From the NCBI GenBank assembly GCA_963665545.2, contig CAXXKZ010000011.1, positions 620,001-684,000 on the forward strand: a stretch of DNA of 64,000 nucleotides. Reading direction: 5' to 3'. Source of the DNA: G963665545 sp963665545. GTDB lineage: Bacteria > Pseudomonadota > Gammaproteobacteria > Xanthomonadales > SZUA-36. The position numbers were made by a program, and so were the translations under genes. The notes under the pieces were generated by a model. It did no database searches and had not been told where the DNA came from. It was given only the letters and a program-made list of their open reading frames with translations. Positions 36,673 through 46,431 of the stretch are shown one piece after another (the stretch's first letter is position 1; every line of letters starts with the position of its first letter).

Positions 36673-38446
36673 ATGAGATTGATTAGATCAGCAGCAATCC
36701 TGGTTCCTTTTCTGGCTTTTTGTCCGAGTTTCACCAGTGCGAATGAGTTGGCCGGCTTATGGCGGGCGAAAAATGATTTCCTTCCCGAATACTACGGCCC
36801 CCTCACCGTGACTGAAGTGGAAGGTAACTGGACTGCGGAAATCGCGGGCACAGGAGTTGTGGGCGAAGTTGGAGACAAGCGTGTGGTTTTCAGTTTTCCT
36901 GGGGGGTGAAAACGTGTTTCTTGGCGGCAGAGAACAACTCGTTCTGCGCCTGAATAATTCCGGTGACATCGAAAAGGGTCAGTGGATTCAAAAATCTTCC
37001 TACAAGACTGGACTTGGCAACAATACCCCAGTGGAGCTGGCGAAAAACGGAGAACAGCGGTGGCACGATCATATCGCGCCCTGGGAGGATGGCTTTACTT
37101 TTTATTTGGTCCTGACCGAACAACCTGACGGCACGCTCGGCGCTTTTCTGCGCAACCCCGATCGGAATCTCGGCGTTTTTATTAACCTCAAGCGGGTAGA
37201 ACGAGAAGGTAAGCAGCTCAGCTTTGTGGGCACCTTCCTGCGACGCGAGGAAGAGCAAGTTTTCTTTGAAGCCGAATATAGCTCTGAATGGGACAAGTTC
37301 GTAATTAATATCCCCAATCGCGGCGGAAGTTATGACTTCTACCGGGTCGGGGACGTACCCAGCAATTTTTTTGCAAGAGGAACCAGGAATCCACCCCGAT
37401 ACACCTACAAACCTCCGCCCGATAATGCTGATGGCTGGACGGTGGGAACACTCGATGAGGCAAACATCGATTTCGCCCCAATCCAGGCAATGGTCGAAAA
37501 CGAAATCGATCCTCCAGCTCAGTCGGTTGATGACCTCTACGTTCACGGGCTCCTGATTGCACGTCACGGCAAACTGGTCTATGAGGACTATTTCCACGGT
37601 TATCACCGTGATCTGCCGCACGATACGCGCTCAGCCCGCAAGAGCCTGACCGCCGTTTTGGCCGGGGCGGCAATTGCAGCCGGCTATCCGGTCTCTGCCT
37701 CCATGCCGGTTTATGAAACGATCTACGCTGACGATTTACCGGAAGGTCTTGATCCACGTAAAGAGAAAATAACGCTCGCTCACCTGCTCACCATGACCTC
37801 CGGATTTTATTGTGATGATAGCGACCCCGATGCGCCGGGCAACGAGAACGTCATGCAGGAGCAACAGGACGACCTCGATTGGTATCACTACACGCTGGTG
37901 CTACCGATGGCCATGGAGACCGGCGAAGAATCGATCTATTGCAGCGTCAATCCAAACCTCATCGGCAAACTGCTGATCGAAGCGACCGGCCAGCCATTGG
38001 AAGATTTGTTTCAGGATCTGATAGCTGGGCCTTTGGATTTGGGACGCTACCATCTGATCCTGCAGCCCACCGGTGAACCCTACATGGGTGGGGGTATTTA
38101 CTGGCTGCCTCGCGATTTCATGAAACTCGGTCAGCTCATGCTGAACGGTGGCATGTGGAACGGAAAGCGCGTCGTTAGTGAAGACTGGGTAAAGCAATCG
38201 ACGAAATCACACTATCCGCTTCGCGACCGGGGTTATGGCTACTTGTGGTGGATAGTCGATTACCCCTACAAGGATCGCAGCATAAAGGCGTTCTTCGCCG
38301 GTGGTAATGGTGGCCAGACTGTCATCGGGATCCCCGAGCTTGACCTCGTCATTGCCTTTTGGGGCGGGAATTACAGTTCGCGCACACTCTACCGGATGTC
38401 CGGCGATCTTGTGACTGACTATATCCTCAAAGCGGTTGAGGAATAA
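36673..38446 (+). pseudogene. Exported serine hydrolase (class C beta-lactamase family), frameshifted in G6
   Basis: A hydrolase of about 590 residues with a signal peptide (LIRSAAILVPFLAFCPSFTSA). It is broken in a six-G run at 36901-36906; with five Gs the frame reads VVFSFPGGENVFLGGREQL without interruption. An N-terminal beta-rich domain of about 190 residues precedes the beta-lactamase domain, which has the SxxK motif (RSARKSLTAVL), the YxN-type YCSVNPN and the third-box AGGNGGQ. The family includes esterases, peptidases and lactamases; the specific role is unknown. A poly-G tract is a plausible phase-variation switch or sequencing error, so expression may be recoverable. Confidence 0.82.
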
Positions 38447-38556
38447 TGAAACTAAATTGAGCTTGCTGGCCTTTTCCTGCTAATTTTATTACGTGTAAAT
38501 ATTTTTTCAGTAATAAGATGGTACCTGGGGCTGAAGCCAGCGGCGCGGCCGCAATG

Positions 38557-39750
38557 TCAGACTTTTAAAACCACCGCCATTGATGTATCGCCGGCCGCGC
38601 AGCCGTGGAACAGGCCGTAGCCGCCGCCGAGTATGACGAGTTCTTCAATCATTTCGATCATCGCCCGCATCCCGGTGGGCCCCTGGGGGTGGCCCCAGAT
38701 CAACGAACTGCCATAGTTGTTCATTGACATCAGGTCGGCGCCGGTTTCTTGTGCAAACACGATGTCATTCACCGCAAAGGGATTGTGCGACTTGATTGCG
38801 GCCAGCTCGCTGATGCCGATGCCGGCACGCTCAAGTGCCTGCATGGATGCCGGAATGGTGGCGGCGGGCATGAAAGCTTTTTCCACCCGCGCCTGGCCAA
38901 AAGAAACGACTTCGATGGTGATCGCCGGGTCGGACGACAGCGCTTTGGCCTGATCTCGTGTGGTGACCACCATTCCCGCGGCGCCGTCAGCGGGGTGGGT
39001 TTGCCCGCCAAAAGTAATCGTTCCGCCTTCTTTTACGGTCTGCAGTTTGGCCAGGCCTTCGGCAGTGCTCTGAAAGATTCCTTCGTCCCCGTCCATGGTA
39101 GACACCGTTTTTCTGAACCGCACATCCGGCACTTCGAAAGGCAGCGTCATGAAGCGTTTAAGAAAGGCCGAGTCGTCTGCCAGTGCATCCTGATATTGCT
39201 CCAGGCGCCGCACCACGACTTCGTGCTGCTGGTCCTTGGACACGTTCCACTTGTTGGCGCAATTTTCCGCTGTTTGCGTCATATCGGTCCCGCCGTAAGG
39301 GTCCAATGCCATATTGTCCATCACCCAGTTTTCGTGGCTGCCAACGCCGCCTGGCGCACCAGGGCGCGGGTAGTAAATATGCGGTCCGTTGGAAAGCCGG
39401 TCAGCGGTTACCGCAAGCACGCAACTGGCCGACCCGGTGGTCACTTCCTGCGACGCTACGGACAATACGCGTGCACTCGTGGCGCAGGCCTGGCTGATCG
39501 TGGGGCCGCCGATACCCCCTGCGCCGACCATACCGGCCAGCCAGGGCAGACCGTAAAAGGAGCGCTGCTGGGGAATGGTCATGCCCAGTACACCGAAATC
39601 AAAGTTTTCCGCGCCGATCTCGCGGGATGCCAGGGCCTCGCGGGTCAAGTACGCAGCAAACTCCACGCTGGGAATGTGACCCAGGCTACCCTGCCAACGT
39701 GCAAACGGACTGCACCAATAGGCGCCGTAGGGGATGTGCGTTGCGGTCAT
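38557..39750 (-). CDS. SCP-x-type thiolase / lipid-transfer thiolase
   Basis: A 397-residue thiolase-family protein. The nucleophilic cysteine lies in ISQACATSAR (near residue 90). Other active-site elements are SHNPFAVND, IWGHPQGPTGMRAM and FHGCAAGDTSM, matching the SCP-x/acetyl-CoA acetyltransferase branch. It would cleave a 3-ketoacyl-CoA with CoA, or act as an atypical thiolase-like protein. It is divergent from the acyl-CoA ligase and following ten-gene operon, with a shared control region of about 110 bases, which suggests joint regulation and a terminal role in the pathway. Confidence 0.87.
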   Translation of the reverse strand: MTATHIPYGAYWCSPFARWQGSLGHIPSVEFAAYLTREALASREIGAENFDFGVLGMTIPQQRSFYGLPWLAGMVGAGGIGGPTISQACATSARVLSVASQEVTTGSASCVLAVTADRLSNGPHIYYPRPGAPGGVGSHENWVMDNMALDPYGGTDMTQTAENCANKWNVSKDQQHEVVVRRLEQYQDALADDSAFLKRFMTLPFEVPDVRFRKTVSTMDGDEGIFQSTAEGLAKLQTVKEGGTITFGGQTHPADGAAGMVVTTRDQAKALSSDPAITIEVVSFGQARVEKAFMPAATIPASMQALERAGIGISELAAIKSHNPFAVNDIVFAQETGADLMSMNNYGSSLIWGHPQGPTGMRAMIEMIEELVILGGGYGLFHGCAAGDTSMAVVLKV

Positions 39751-39787
39751 GATTTCTGTCCTCTGAACTTGCTCTTTTGCTAATAAT

Positions 39788-39809
39788 GGTAATATAGTAC
39801 TTAATTACC
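39788..39809. promoter_or_regulatory. Inverted-repeat operator in the divergent thiolase/ligase promoter
   Basis: GGTAAT-N10-ATTACC forms a 22-base palindrome midway between the two divergent genes. Just to its right, TATAAT at 39813-39818 could be the -10 box of the rightward operon. The size suits a TetR-type repressor, but no regulator gene is adjacent. Confidence 0.5.
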
Positions 39810-39859
39810 GTTTATAATTAAACCCAATCGTCGAAACGAGGTTTTCGATTGGTATTGGA

Positions 39860-41440
39860 ATGATACAAGTTATGGATCTGTCTGACTGGATCAAACGACA
39901 AGCCGACATCAGGCCGGACAAGCCGGCCCTCATCTACGAGGGCCTCGAAATAAGTTATGCCTCACTGGCGCAACTCATCGATCGCTATGCGCAACTCCTG
40001 GGCGCCGGTATGGGTATTGGGCCGGGTGACCGGGTCGCCTATCTGGGGCTGAACTCTCCCGAATTGCTGGCGTTGTTGTTTGCCAGCGCACGCCTTGGGG
40101 CCATTTTCTTACCGCTGAACTGGCGCCTCACCAGCGGCGAGCATGTGCGGCTATTGCAGCATGCGAAACCGGCGGTGCTGATGGTGGAAAGTGAATTCAC
40201 GGCCCACATCGACGGCGTCCGCGAACAGCTTGAGCCCGTGCGCCTGGTTCGGTTGGGTGATTCAGCGGGGGGGTGGGACACTTTTGATAATATTGACCGG
40301 GCCAGCCAGGCAAAACCACCGATCATTCTCTCGCAGGCCCTCAGCGATAGTGACGGCGTGCTGCTCTGCTACACGTCGGGCACTACCGGCACCCCAAAAG
40401 GCGCCCTGTTGAGCAAGAATGCGCTGTACTGGAACGCACTGAATTCGACCCATATGCATGATCTGAGCAGCGAGGACGTCATCCTGACAGTACTGCCAAT
40501 GTTTCACGTTGGTGGACTCAACATCCAGACACTGCCCGCGCTGCATGCAGGCGCCACGGTAATCCTCCAGCGCAGCTTTGACATGGATCAGTTCTTTGAA
40601 ACCTTGAATGATGGGCAGATCACGCTGTCACTGCTGGTCCCCACTGCAATGCTCGCGATCATGGCGGACCCACGCTGGGCAAACGCCAAACCGGGCAAGC
40701 TGCGTATTATTGGCGTGGGTTCGACCATGGTGCCGACCCACCTGGTCAATGCTGTAGGTCAATGGGGTGTGCCACTGATGCAGGTGTACGGCGCCACCGA
40801 AACCGCTCCCATTGCAGCCTATTCAGCACCAGCAGATGCGGCGCGCAAGCCCACGTCCACCGGCAAACCGGCGATTCACTGCGAACTGAAGATCGTTGAT
40901 AGTGATGGCAATGAGCTTGGGGCCGGTGAAAGGGGAGAAATCCTGGTGCGTGGCCCAAACGTCATCAAGAAATACTGGAACGACAGCGCCGCCACGGATC
41001 GGGCATTCAGCGGCCAGTGGTTCCATACCGGCGATATCGGTCATTTCGACGAGGAAGGTTATCTCTACGTCGATGGGCACCTCAAGGACGTCATCATTTC
41101 CGGCGGTGAAAATATCTACCCGGCGCAGATCGAAAATCTCATCTCAGAACGCCCGGATATTGCTGAAGTTGCGGTGGTGGGGCAAGCAGACGACTATTGG
41201 GGCGAGGTGGCCGTTGCGGTGGTGGTGGCAGAGGACGGATACAGGATGGATAGCACCGAGATCACAGCCAATATCATGGGCTGGTGTCTGGAGAATATGG
41301 CACATTATTCCTGTCCAAGAGAGGTTGTCGTGATGGATCAATTGCCCCGCAATGCAATGGGCAAGGTTCTCAAAGAGGAGTTGCGCGAATTGATCGCGCT
41401 TAAGGGCAAGACAGAACAGGCAAGGCGTGTGAGTGCATAG
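39860..41440 (+). CDS. Acyl-CoA ligase (AMP-forming), first gene of the catabolic operon
   Basis: A 526-residue ANL ligase, intact. Motifs: LLCYTSGTTGTPKGALLSKN (P-loop), LPMFHVGGLN, VYGATETAPIAA, FHTGDIGHFDEEGYLYVDG, LKDVIISGGENIYPAQIEN and the catalytic lysine in LPRNAMGKVLK. It would activate a carboxylic acid to feed the downstream CoA-dependent steps. Start ATG 39860 or ATG 39872 (MDLSDWIKRQ) are both possible. The stop at 41440 is one base before the hyuA ATG. Confidence 0.9.
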   Translation: MIQVMDLSDWIKRQADIRPDKPALIYEGLEISYASLAQLIDRYAQLLGAGMGIGPGDRVAYLGLNSPELLALLFASARLGAIFLPLNWRLTSGEHVRLLQHAKPAVLMVESEFTAHIDGVREQLEPVRLVRLGDSAGGWDTFDNIDRASQAKPPIILSQALSDSDGVLLCYTSGTTGTPKGALLSKNALYWNALNSTHMHDLSSEDVILTVLPMFHVGGLNIQTLPALHAGATVILQRSFDMDQFFETLNDGQITLSLLVPTAMLAIMADPRWANAKPGKLRIIGVGSTMVPTHLVNAVGQWGVPLMQVYGATETAPIAAYSAPADAARKPTSTGKPAIHCELKIVDSDGNELGAGERGEILVRGPNVIKKYWNDSAATDRAFSGQWFHTGDIGHFDEEGYLYVDGHLKDVIISGGENIYPAQIENLISERPDIAEVAVVGQADDYWGEVAVAVVVAEDGYRMDSTEITANIMGWCLENMAHYSCPREVVVMDQLPRNAMGKVLKEELRELIALKGKTEQARRVSA

Positions 41441-41441
41441 T

Positions 41442-43595
41442 ATGGAATTGGGTATGGGACTGAAAATCGGCATTGATGTGGGCGGCACTTTCACGGACTT
41501 CCTGGTTGCCTGGGAAGACCGTGAGCCGGAAATATTCAAAGTATTGTCCACTTCCGATGATCCTTCGGCGGCCGTGATTAACGGTCTGACCGACATTGCA
41601 GCGCAACAGAATCCGCCTCTGGGCCTTGGAGATTTCTTGAGTACGGTAGAAACCATCGTGCACGGGACCACAGTCACCACCAATGCCACCCTGACGCGCA
41701 ACGGCGCGAAGTCAGGATTGATTACCACTGCCGGCGTGCGCGATGCGCTTGAAATGCGCCGCGGCATTCGCGAAGAGCAGTATAACAACCGCTATACCAA
41801 TGTTGTGCCACTGGTGCCGCGCTATTTGCGCGTTGGCGTGCAAGGCCGTCTGCGGCGCAACGGCGAGGAAGTCGAGCCCTTGAATCTGGCGGATGTCGAA
41901 GCGGCAATTGATCAATTCGCCGCCGAAGGCGTCGAGGCGATTTCCATCTGCTTTATGAACGCTTTCGCCAATCCGGAACATGAGCATGCCGCGGCAGAGC
42001 TGGTACGCAAAAAACTGCCCGGCGCCTACCTGACGGTGTCCACTGACCTGTTGCCATCCATCCGGTTTTATCAAAGGGTCAGCACCACCGTACTCAACTC
42101 CTACATCGGCCCCATTCTCAACACATACCTGGAACAGCTCACCGGGCGTCTCAGCGGCAATGGCTTCAGCGGCACCTTGTTGATCATGCAATCCAACGGC
42201 GGGGTCATGACGCCCGGGACCGCCCGCAGTAGCGCGGCGCTGACCTTGCTCTCCGGACCCGCGGCCGGGCCTGGCGCCGGGCTGATCTATGCCCAGGCCC
42301 AGCAACGCGATAATTGCATCGTAATCGATATGGGCGGCACCAGCTTCGAAGCAGCGCTGGTGACCGGCAGCCCGGTGATAATGAACGAAGGGGTGATCGA
42401 CCGCCACCGTATTGCATTACCGATGCTGGCCATCCATACGATTGGCGCCGGCGGGGGTTCCATCGGCTGGATCGACAAGGGCGGTATGTTGCGTATGGGC
42501 CCGCAGAGCGCCGGGGCTGCGCCGGGCCCGGCCAGTTATGGTCAGGGCGGCAAACTACCTACCTGTACCGATGCAAATCTGGTGTTGGGTTATCTGAACC
42601 CGGATTTCTTTGCCGGTGGAACGATGAAGTTGAACACCGACGCCGCCCGCGAAGCGATCAGGGAACACATCGCCGAACCGCTGGGCATGGATATCGAAAC
42701 CGCAGCAGCCGGCATGTACCGCGTGAGCTGCAACGGCATGGCGCAGGGCGTGCGCGAGGTGACGATCAAACGCGGCCATGACCCCCGCGAATTTCCGATG
42801 ATTGTCGCGGGCGGCGCGGGCCCGATTCACTCCTGCATGATTTGCGAAGAATTACAGATTCCATTCCAGATCGTGCCCCGGGAGTCCTCGATACTGTGCG
42901 CGGTTGGCATGCTGATGGGCGACATCAAGCACGATTTTGTCAGGACTTTCTTCGCCCAGTTGGATGCCATCGACTGGCCGGCACTACAGCAAATGGTTGT
43001 CAGTATGATCAGCGACGGCGCGACCATGTTGCAGCAAGAAAACATTCCTGAGCCGCGCCGGGAATATCGCGTCAAGCTGGATTGCCGCTATAAGAAGCAG
43101 TACCACGAGGTCACTGTGGATGTTGAACGTGAGTGGATCGAGTCCTCGAATCTCGAGACCATCAGCAACGCATTTCATGCCGAGCACAACCGCCTTTATG
43201 GCTACTCGCTCGAAGACCATGGGGTCGGCATCGACCTGATCAATGTGCGCGTGCAAGCGGTCGGCATGACCGACAAGCCCGATTTCGGAGAACTGGATCA
43301 TGCCGGTGGCGACGCCTCAGCAGCGCTCAAGGGAGAGCGCGACATGTACCTGTTTTCGAAAAGTTCATTTGTCCCGGTGCCGGTCTACGATGGCCACAAG
43401 ATGCATTTCGGCAACCGCGTGAACGGCCCGGCACTGATTGAGCAGGTTACCACCGCCATTCTGGTCAGCGATCAGTTCGACTGCGTGGTCGATAAGCTGG
43501 GCTCATTCGTGGTCTGCAAGAAAGGTCGTGAAGACCTGCTGGAAGCCGCATCAGCACCAGATCCTCAAAATCAGAGCAAAGAGGGAGGAGAGTGA
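41442..43595 (+). CDS. hyuA: Hydantoinase A / oxoprolinase-family ATPase subunit
   Basis: A 717-residue HyuA-type subunit. The actin-like ATPase signatures are visible: IGIDVGGTFTDFLV, HGTTVTTNATLTRNGAK, CIVIDMGGTSFEAAL and TIGAGGGSIGWIDKGG. This family couples ATP use to ring opening of hydantoins or 5-oxoproline, or to carboxylation in acetone and acetophenone carboxylases; the sequence alone does not decide between these. The ATG at 41442 follows the ligase stop immediately, and hyuB begins two bases after its own stop. A co-encoded B subunit indicates an obligate complex. Confidence 0.9.
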   Translation: MELGMGLKIGIDVGGTFTDFLVAWEDREPEIFKVLSTSDDPSAAVINGLTDIAAQQNPPLGLGDFLSTVETIVHGTTVTTNATLTRNGAKSGLITTAGVRDALEMRRGIREEQYNNRYTNVVPLVPRYLRVGVQGRLRRNGEEVEPLNLADVEAAIDQFAAEGVEAISICFMNAFANPEHEHAAAELVRKKLPGAYLTVSTDLLPSIRFYQRVSTTVLNSYIGPILNTYLEQLTGRLSGNGFSGTLLIMQSNGGVMTPGTARSSAALTLLSGPAAGPGAGLIYAQAQQRDNCIVIDMGGTSFEAALVTGSPVIMNEGVIDRHRIALPMLAIHTIGAGGGSIGWIDKGGMLRMGPQSAGAAPGPASYGQGGKLPTCTDANLVLGYLNPDFFAGGTMKLNTDAAREAIREHIAEPLGMDIETAAAGMYRVSCNGMAQGVREVTIKRGHDPREFPMIVAGGAGPIHSCMICEELQIPFQIVPRESSILCAVGMLMGDIKHDFVRTFFAQLDAIDWPALQQMVVSMISDGATMLQQENIPEPRREYRVKLDCRYKKQYHEVTVDVEREWIESSNLETISNAFHAEHNRLYGYSLEDHGVGIDLINVRVQAVGMTDKPDFGELDHAGGDASAALKGERDMYLFSKSSFVPVPVYDGHKMHFGNRVNGPALIEQVTTAILVSDQFDCVVDKLGSFVVCKKGREDLLEAASAPDPQNQSKEGGE

Positions 43596-43597
43596 CC

Positions 43598-45283
43598 ATG
43601 AGCAACATTGATCCTATTCTGCTTTCGGTATACGCCCGCACGTTCAAATCGATAACGGACGAGATGAGTATGTCGGTGGAGCAAACAGCACGTTCACCCA
43701 TTCTCTGTGAAGCCAAGGATTTCGTTACCGGTCTGTATGATGCCGAAGGCAACATGCTGGAGCAGACCGAGAACCTGCCGATCCTGGCCTTCTCACTGGC
43801 GCCGGTGTGCAAATACCTGGTCGAGTATTTTGGTGACGATATTAATGAAGGCGATGTGATTTTCCACAACGATGTCTTCTCGATGGGCAATCAAAACAAC
43901 GATGTGGCGGTGTTCAAACCGATTTTCCACCAGGGCGAACTGGTTGCCTGGTCGGCCGTTAAAGGTCATCAGGCCGATATTGGCGGCAATGTGCCGGGCG
44001 GTTACAACCCGCGGGCCACCGAGGTTTGGCAGGAGGCGCTGCGCATTCCTCCGATTAAAGTTTTTGACAAAGGCAAGGTGCGCCAAGACGTGTGGGACCT
44101 GATCTTTGCCAACATCCGGCTGGAAATCGTGCAGCACGACATGCGGGCCCAAATGGGCGCTTGCACGGTCGGTGAGCGCCGTCTGCTCGATCTCCTGGAG
44201 AAATACGGCCGCGAAAGCTTCGATAGTCACAAGGCAGCACTGTTCGAGGCCACCCGTAAGATGATGGAAGCCGAAATTGCAACCATTCCCGAGGGCGCCT
44301 ACAGTGGCGAGGGTTATGTCTATTTTGACGGCCACAACCTCGGAACCAAGTTCACCATTCGGGTCACCGTAACCATTTCCGGCGGCCATATCACTTTTGA
44401 CTACTCCGATACCGACGCCCAAACCGATGGCTTCGTCAACGGCACCTATACATCCAGCGCGTCAGCCGCCATCCTGACTTTCCTGCAAATGGTCAACCCG
44501 GATATTCCGCACAATCAGGGCATGGTGGAGCCCATCGAGATGATCATTCCGGAAGGCACCATACTCAACGCCTCCTATCCCAAAGCGACCACTTTCGGCA
44601 ATCACCTGTGCCCCCCCAACGCCGATGCCATCATCAGGGCGCTGGCGCCGGTGATACCCGATCGGGTCACGGCCGGCTGGAATAACTTGTTGGCTTCCCT
44701 GACAACGGGCCTGGATGAAGAAAAAGGTGAAGACTATGTCGACATCGGCTTCATGGGCCTCAAAGGCGGCTCGGGCGCGATGCATGGCGTAGACGGCTAC
44801 GATCATATCGGCATGATCGATGCTTCCGGTGGCATCCTTGATCAGGATTACGAAATGTTCGAGCAACAGACGCCGCATTTGCTGACACGCCACGAGTACC
44901 TGATGGACTCCGCGGGCGCGGGCCAGTGGCGAGGCGGCATCGGGATCCAGACGGAGTTTATTATTGGCTCCGAAAACACCCAGTTGGTCACATTCGGCGA
45001 CGGCGACTTTGAACCCGCATTCGGCCTCTTCGGTGGCGGCGACGGCACGCTCAATGAAATCAGGTTGACCTATCCCGACGGCCAGGAAGTAGTGCCCAAA
45101 AACAAGGACCTCATCGAAGGCGTGCCTAAGGGCACGGTGTATCACCAACTCGCTGGCGGCGGTGGTGGTTATGGCGACCCCACCAAACGGGACCGCGCTG
45201 TCCTCGCCCGCGAGATTCGCAATGGCATGATATCGCCTGCAGCAGCCCGGGCGGACTATGGCTATGAAGAGGGTGAAAATTGA
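43598..45283 (+). CDS. hyuB: Hydantoinase B / oxoprolinase-family catalytic subunit
   Basis: A 561-residue HyuB-type subunit, partner of the preceding gene. Family motifs: EGDVIFHNDVFSMGNQNNDV, VAWSAVKGHQADIGGNVPGG, MRAQMGACTVGERRL and FDYSDTDAQTDGFVNGTY. The glycine-rich end LAGGGGGYGDP is typical. The ATG is chosen because GGAGGAG lies about ten bases upstream; a GTG two codons earlier overlaps hyuA. No third, small gamma subunit as in acetone carboxylase is present, which argues against that enzyme specifically. The stop overlaps the next ATG by one base. Confidence 0.9.
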   Translation: MSNIDPILLSVYARTFKSITDEMSMSVEQTARSPILCEAKDFVTGLYDAEGNMLEQTENLPILAFSLAPVCKYLVEYFGDDINEGDVIFHNDVFSMGNQNNDVAVFKPIFHQGELVAWSAVKGHQADIGGNVPGGYNPRATEVWQEALRIPPIKVFDKGKVRQDVWDLIFANIRLEIVQHDMRAQMGACTVGERRLLDLLEKYGRESFDSHKAALFEATRKMMEAEIATIPEGAYSGEGYVYFDGHNLGTKFTIRVTVTISGGHITFDYSDTDAQTDGFVNGTYTSSASAAILTFLQMVNPDIPHNQGMVEPIEMIIPEGTILNASYPKATTFGNHLCPPNADAIIRALAPVIPDRVTAGWNNLLASLTTGLDEEKGEDYVDIGFMGLKGGSGAMHGVDGYDHIGMIDASGGILDQDYEMFEQQTPHLLTRHEYLMDSAGAGQWRGGIGIQTEFIIGSENTQLVTFGDGDFEPAFGLFGGGDGTLNEIRLTYPDGQEVVPKNKDLIEGVPKGTVYHQLAGGGGGYGDPTKRDRAVLAREIRNGMISPAAARADYGYEEGEN

Positions 45284-46431
45284 TGGATTTTGAACTATCA
45301 CAAGAGCAACAGGTGGTCCGCGATACCTTTGCACGGTTCTGTGATGAACGCATCACACCGCAAGCCGAGGCCATCGACGAAGCCCACGAATTTCCGCGGG
45401 CGCTGTTCAACGAAATCGGAGACTTGGGCTTTTTTGGCATGCGCTACCCGGTCGAAGACGGCGGCAGCGCTATGGATCTCAATTCCTTTTGCCTGGCCCT
45501 GACCGAAGTGGCGCGCGGTTCGATGGCAGTGGCAGGCGCGGTCTGCATGCAAGCTTTGATGGGAACGAAATTCCTTCACATGTTGGGCAACGATGACATT
45601 CGCGAACGCCTGTTCGCGCCGGCGTTGCTGGGAGAGAAGATTGGCGCCATCTGCATGACCGAACCCAACGCCGGCAGCGACCTGGGCAGCATATCCACCA
45701 ATGCGGTCAAGGTCGATGGTGGCTATCGAATCAATGGCCAGAAAATGTGGGTGACCTCTGCGCCGGTGGCCGATTTCTTCACGGTGTTCGCCAAAGCTGG
45801 CGATGATCAAGAGGCGGCTCGAGAAGGGGGTCTGACCATCTTTCTGGTCGAAAGAGATTTCGAAGGTCTGGCCGTGGGCCGCGCGATTGAAAAAATGGGG
45901 GTTCGCGCCTTACCCACTTCTGAGCTGGCGTTGAATGACTGCTTCGTGCCGGACACACATTGCCTGTGTGAAGTGGGTGAAGGTCAGAAACATCTGCGCA
46001 AGCTGTTGGCCGAAATCCGCATCATCACCGGCGCCATGGCCGTCGGCGGGGGACGGGGCGCATTGTCCGAGGCGATCAAGTACGCCGCCGAGCGCAAACA
46101 GTTCGGCAAGCCCATCAACCGCTACCAGGCGATCCAGCACAAATTGGCGGATATGGCCACGGATTTGGAGGCAGCCGAACAACTGGTTCACTACGCCGCC
46201 TGGCGTAGGCAAACTGACCGGCCCTGCCACAAGGAATCGGCCATGGCGAAACTTTTTGCCTCCGAGGCAGCCGTGAAAGTCTGTGACCAGGCAGCCAGGG
46301 TGCTGGCCTCCTACGGCTTTGCCATGGAATATCCGGTGCAGCGTCATTTGAGGGATATCCGCTTCACCCTGATCGGCGGAGGCACCAGTGAAATTCTCAA
46401 GCTCATTATCGCCAAGGAGCTGTCGGTATGA
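45283..46431 (+). CDS. Acyl-CoA dehydrogenase
   Basis: A 382-residue FAD enzyme of the acyl-CoA dehydrogenase family. It starts MDFELSQEQQVVRDTFARFC. FAD/substrate-binding motifs are ICMTEPNAGSDLGS, INGQKMWVTSAPVADFF and ERKQFGKPINRYQAIQHKLA. In the C-terminal motif usually YEGTSEI, this protein has IGGGTSEILK, so the classical catalytic glutamate is Gly. A base elsewhere, as in isovaleryl-CoA-type enzymes, must be used; the residue before the helix-G Arg is Ile (AEIRII), so this is uncertain. It is coupled to both neighbours by overlapping start/stop codons (TGATG and ATGA). Confidence 0.88.
   Translation: MDFELSQEQQVVRDTFARFCDERITPQAEAIDEAHEFPRALFNEIGDLGFFGMRYPVEDGGSAMDLNSFCLALTEVARGSMAVAGAVCMQALMGTKFLHMLGNDDIRERLFAPALLGEKIGAICMTEPNAGSDLGSISTNAVKVDGGYRINGQKMWVTSAPVADFFTVFAKAGDDQEAAREGGLTIFLVERDFEGLAVGRAIEKMGVRALPTSELALNDCFVPDTHCLCEVGEGQKHLRKLLAEIRIITGAMAVGGGRGALSEAIKYAAERKQFGKPINRYQAIQHKLADMATDLEAAEQLVHYAAWRRQTDRPCHKESAMAKLFASEAAVKVCDQAARVLASYGFAMEYPVQRHLRDIRFTLIGGGTSEILKLIIAKELSV

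Noticed and set aside
38490..38520. TTATTAC…GTAATAA inverted repeat between convergent genes as a terminator
   Set aside because: The stem is AT-only except one pair, the loop is long and no proper U-tract follows.
41442..45283. Acetone carboxylase
   Set aside because: That enzyme has three subunits including a small gamma subunit, which is absent here; the assignment is kept at HyuA/HyuB family level.
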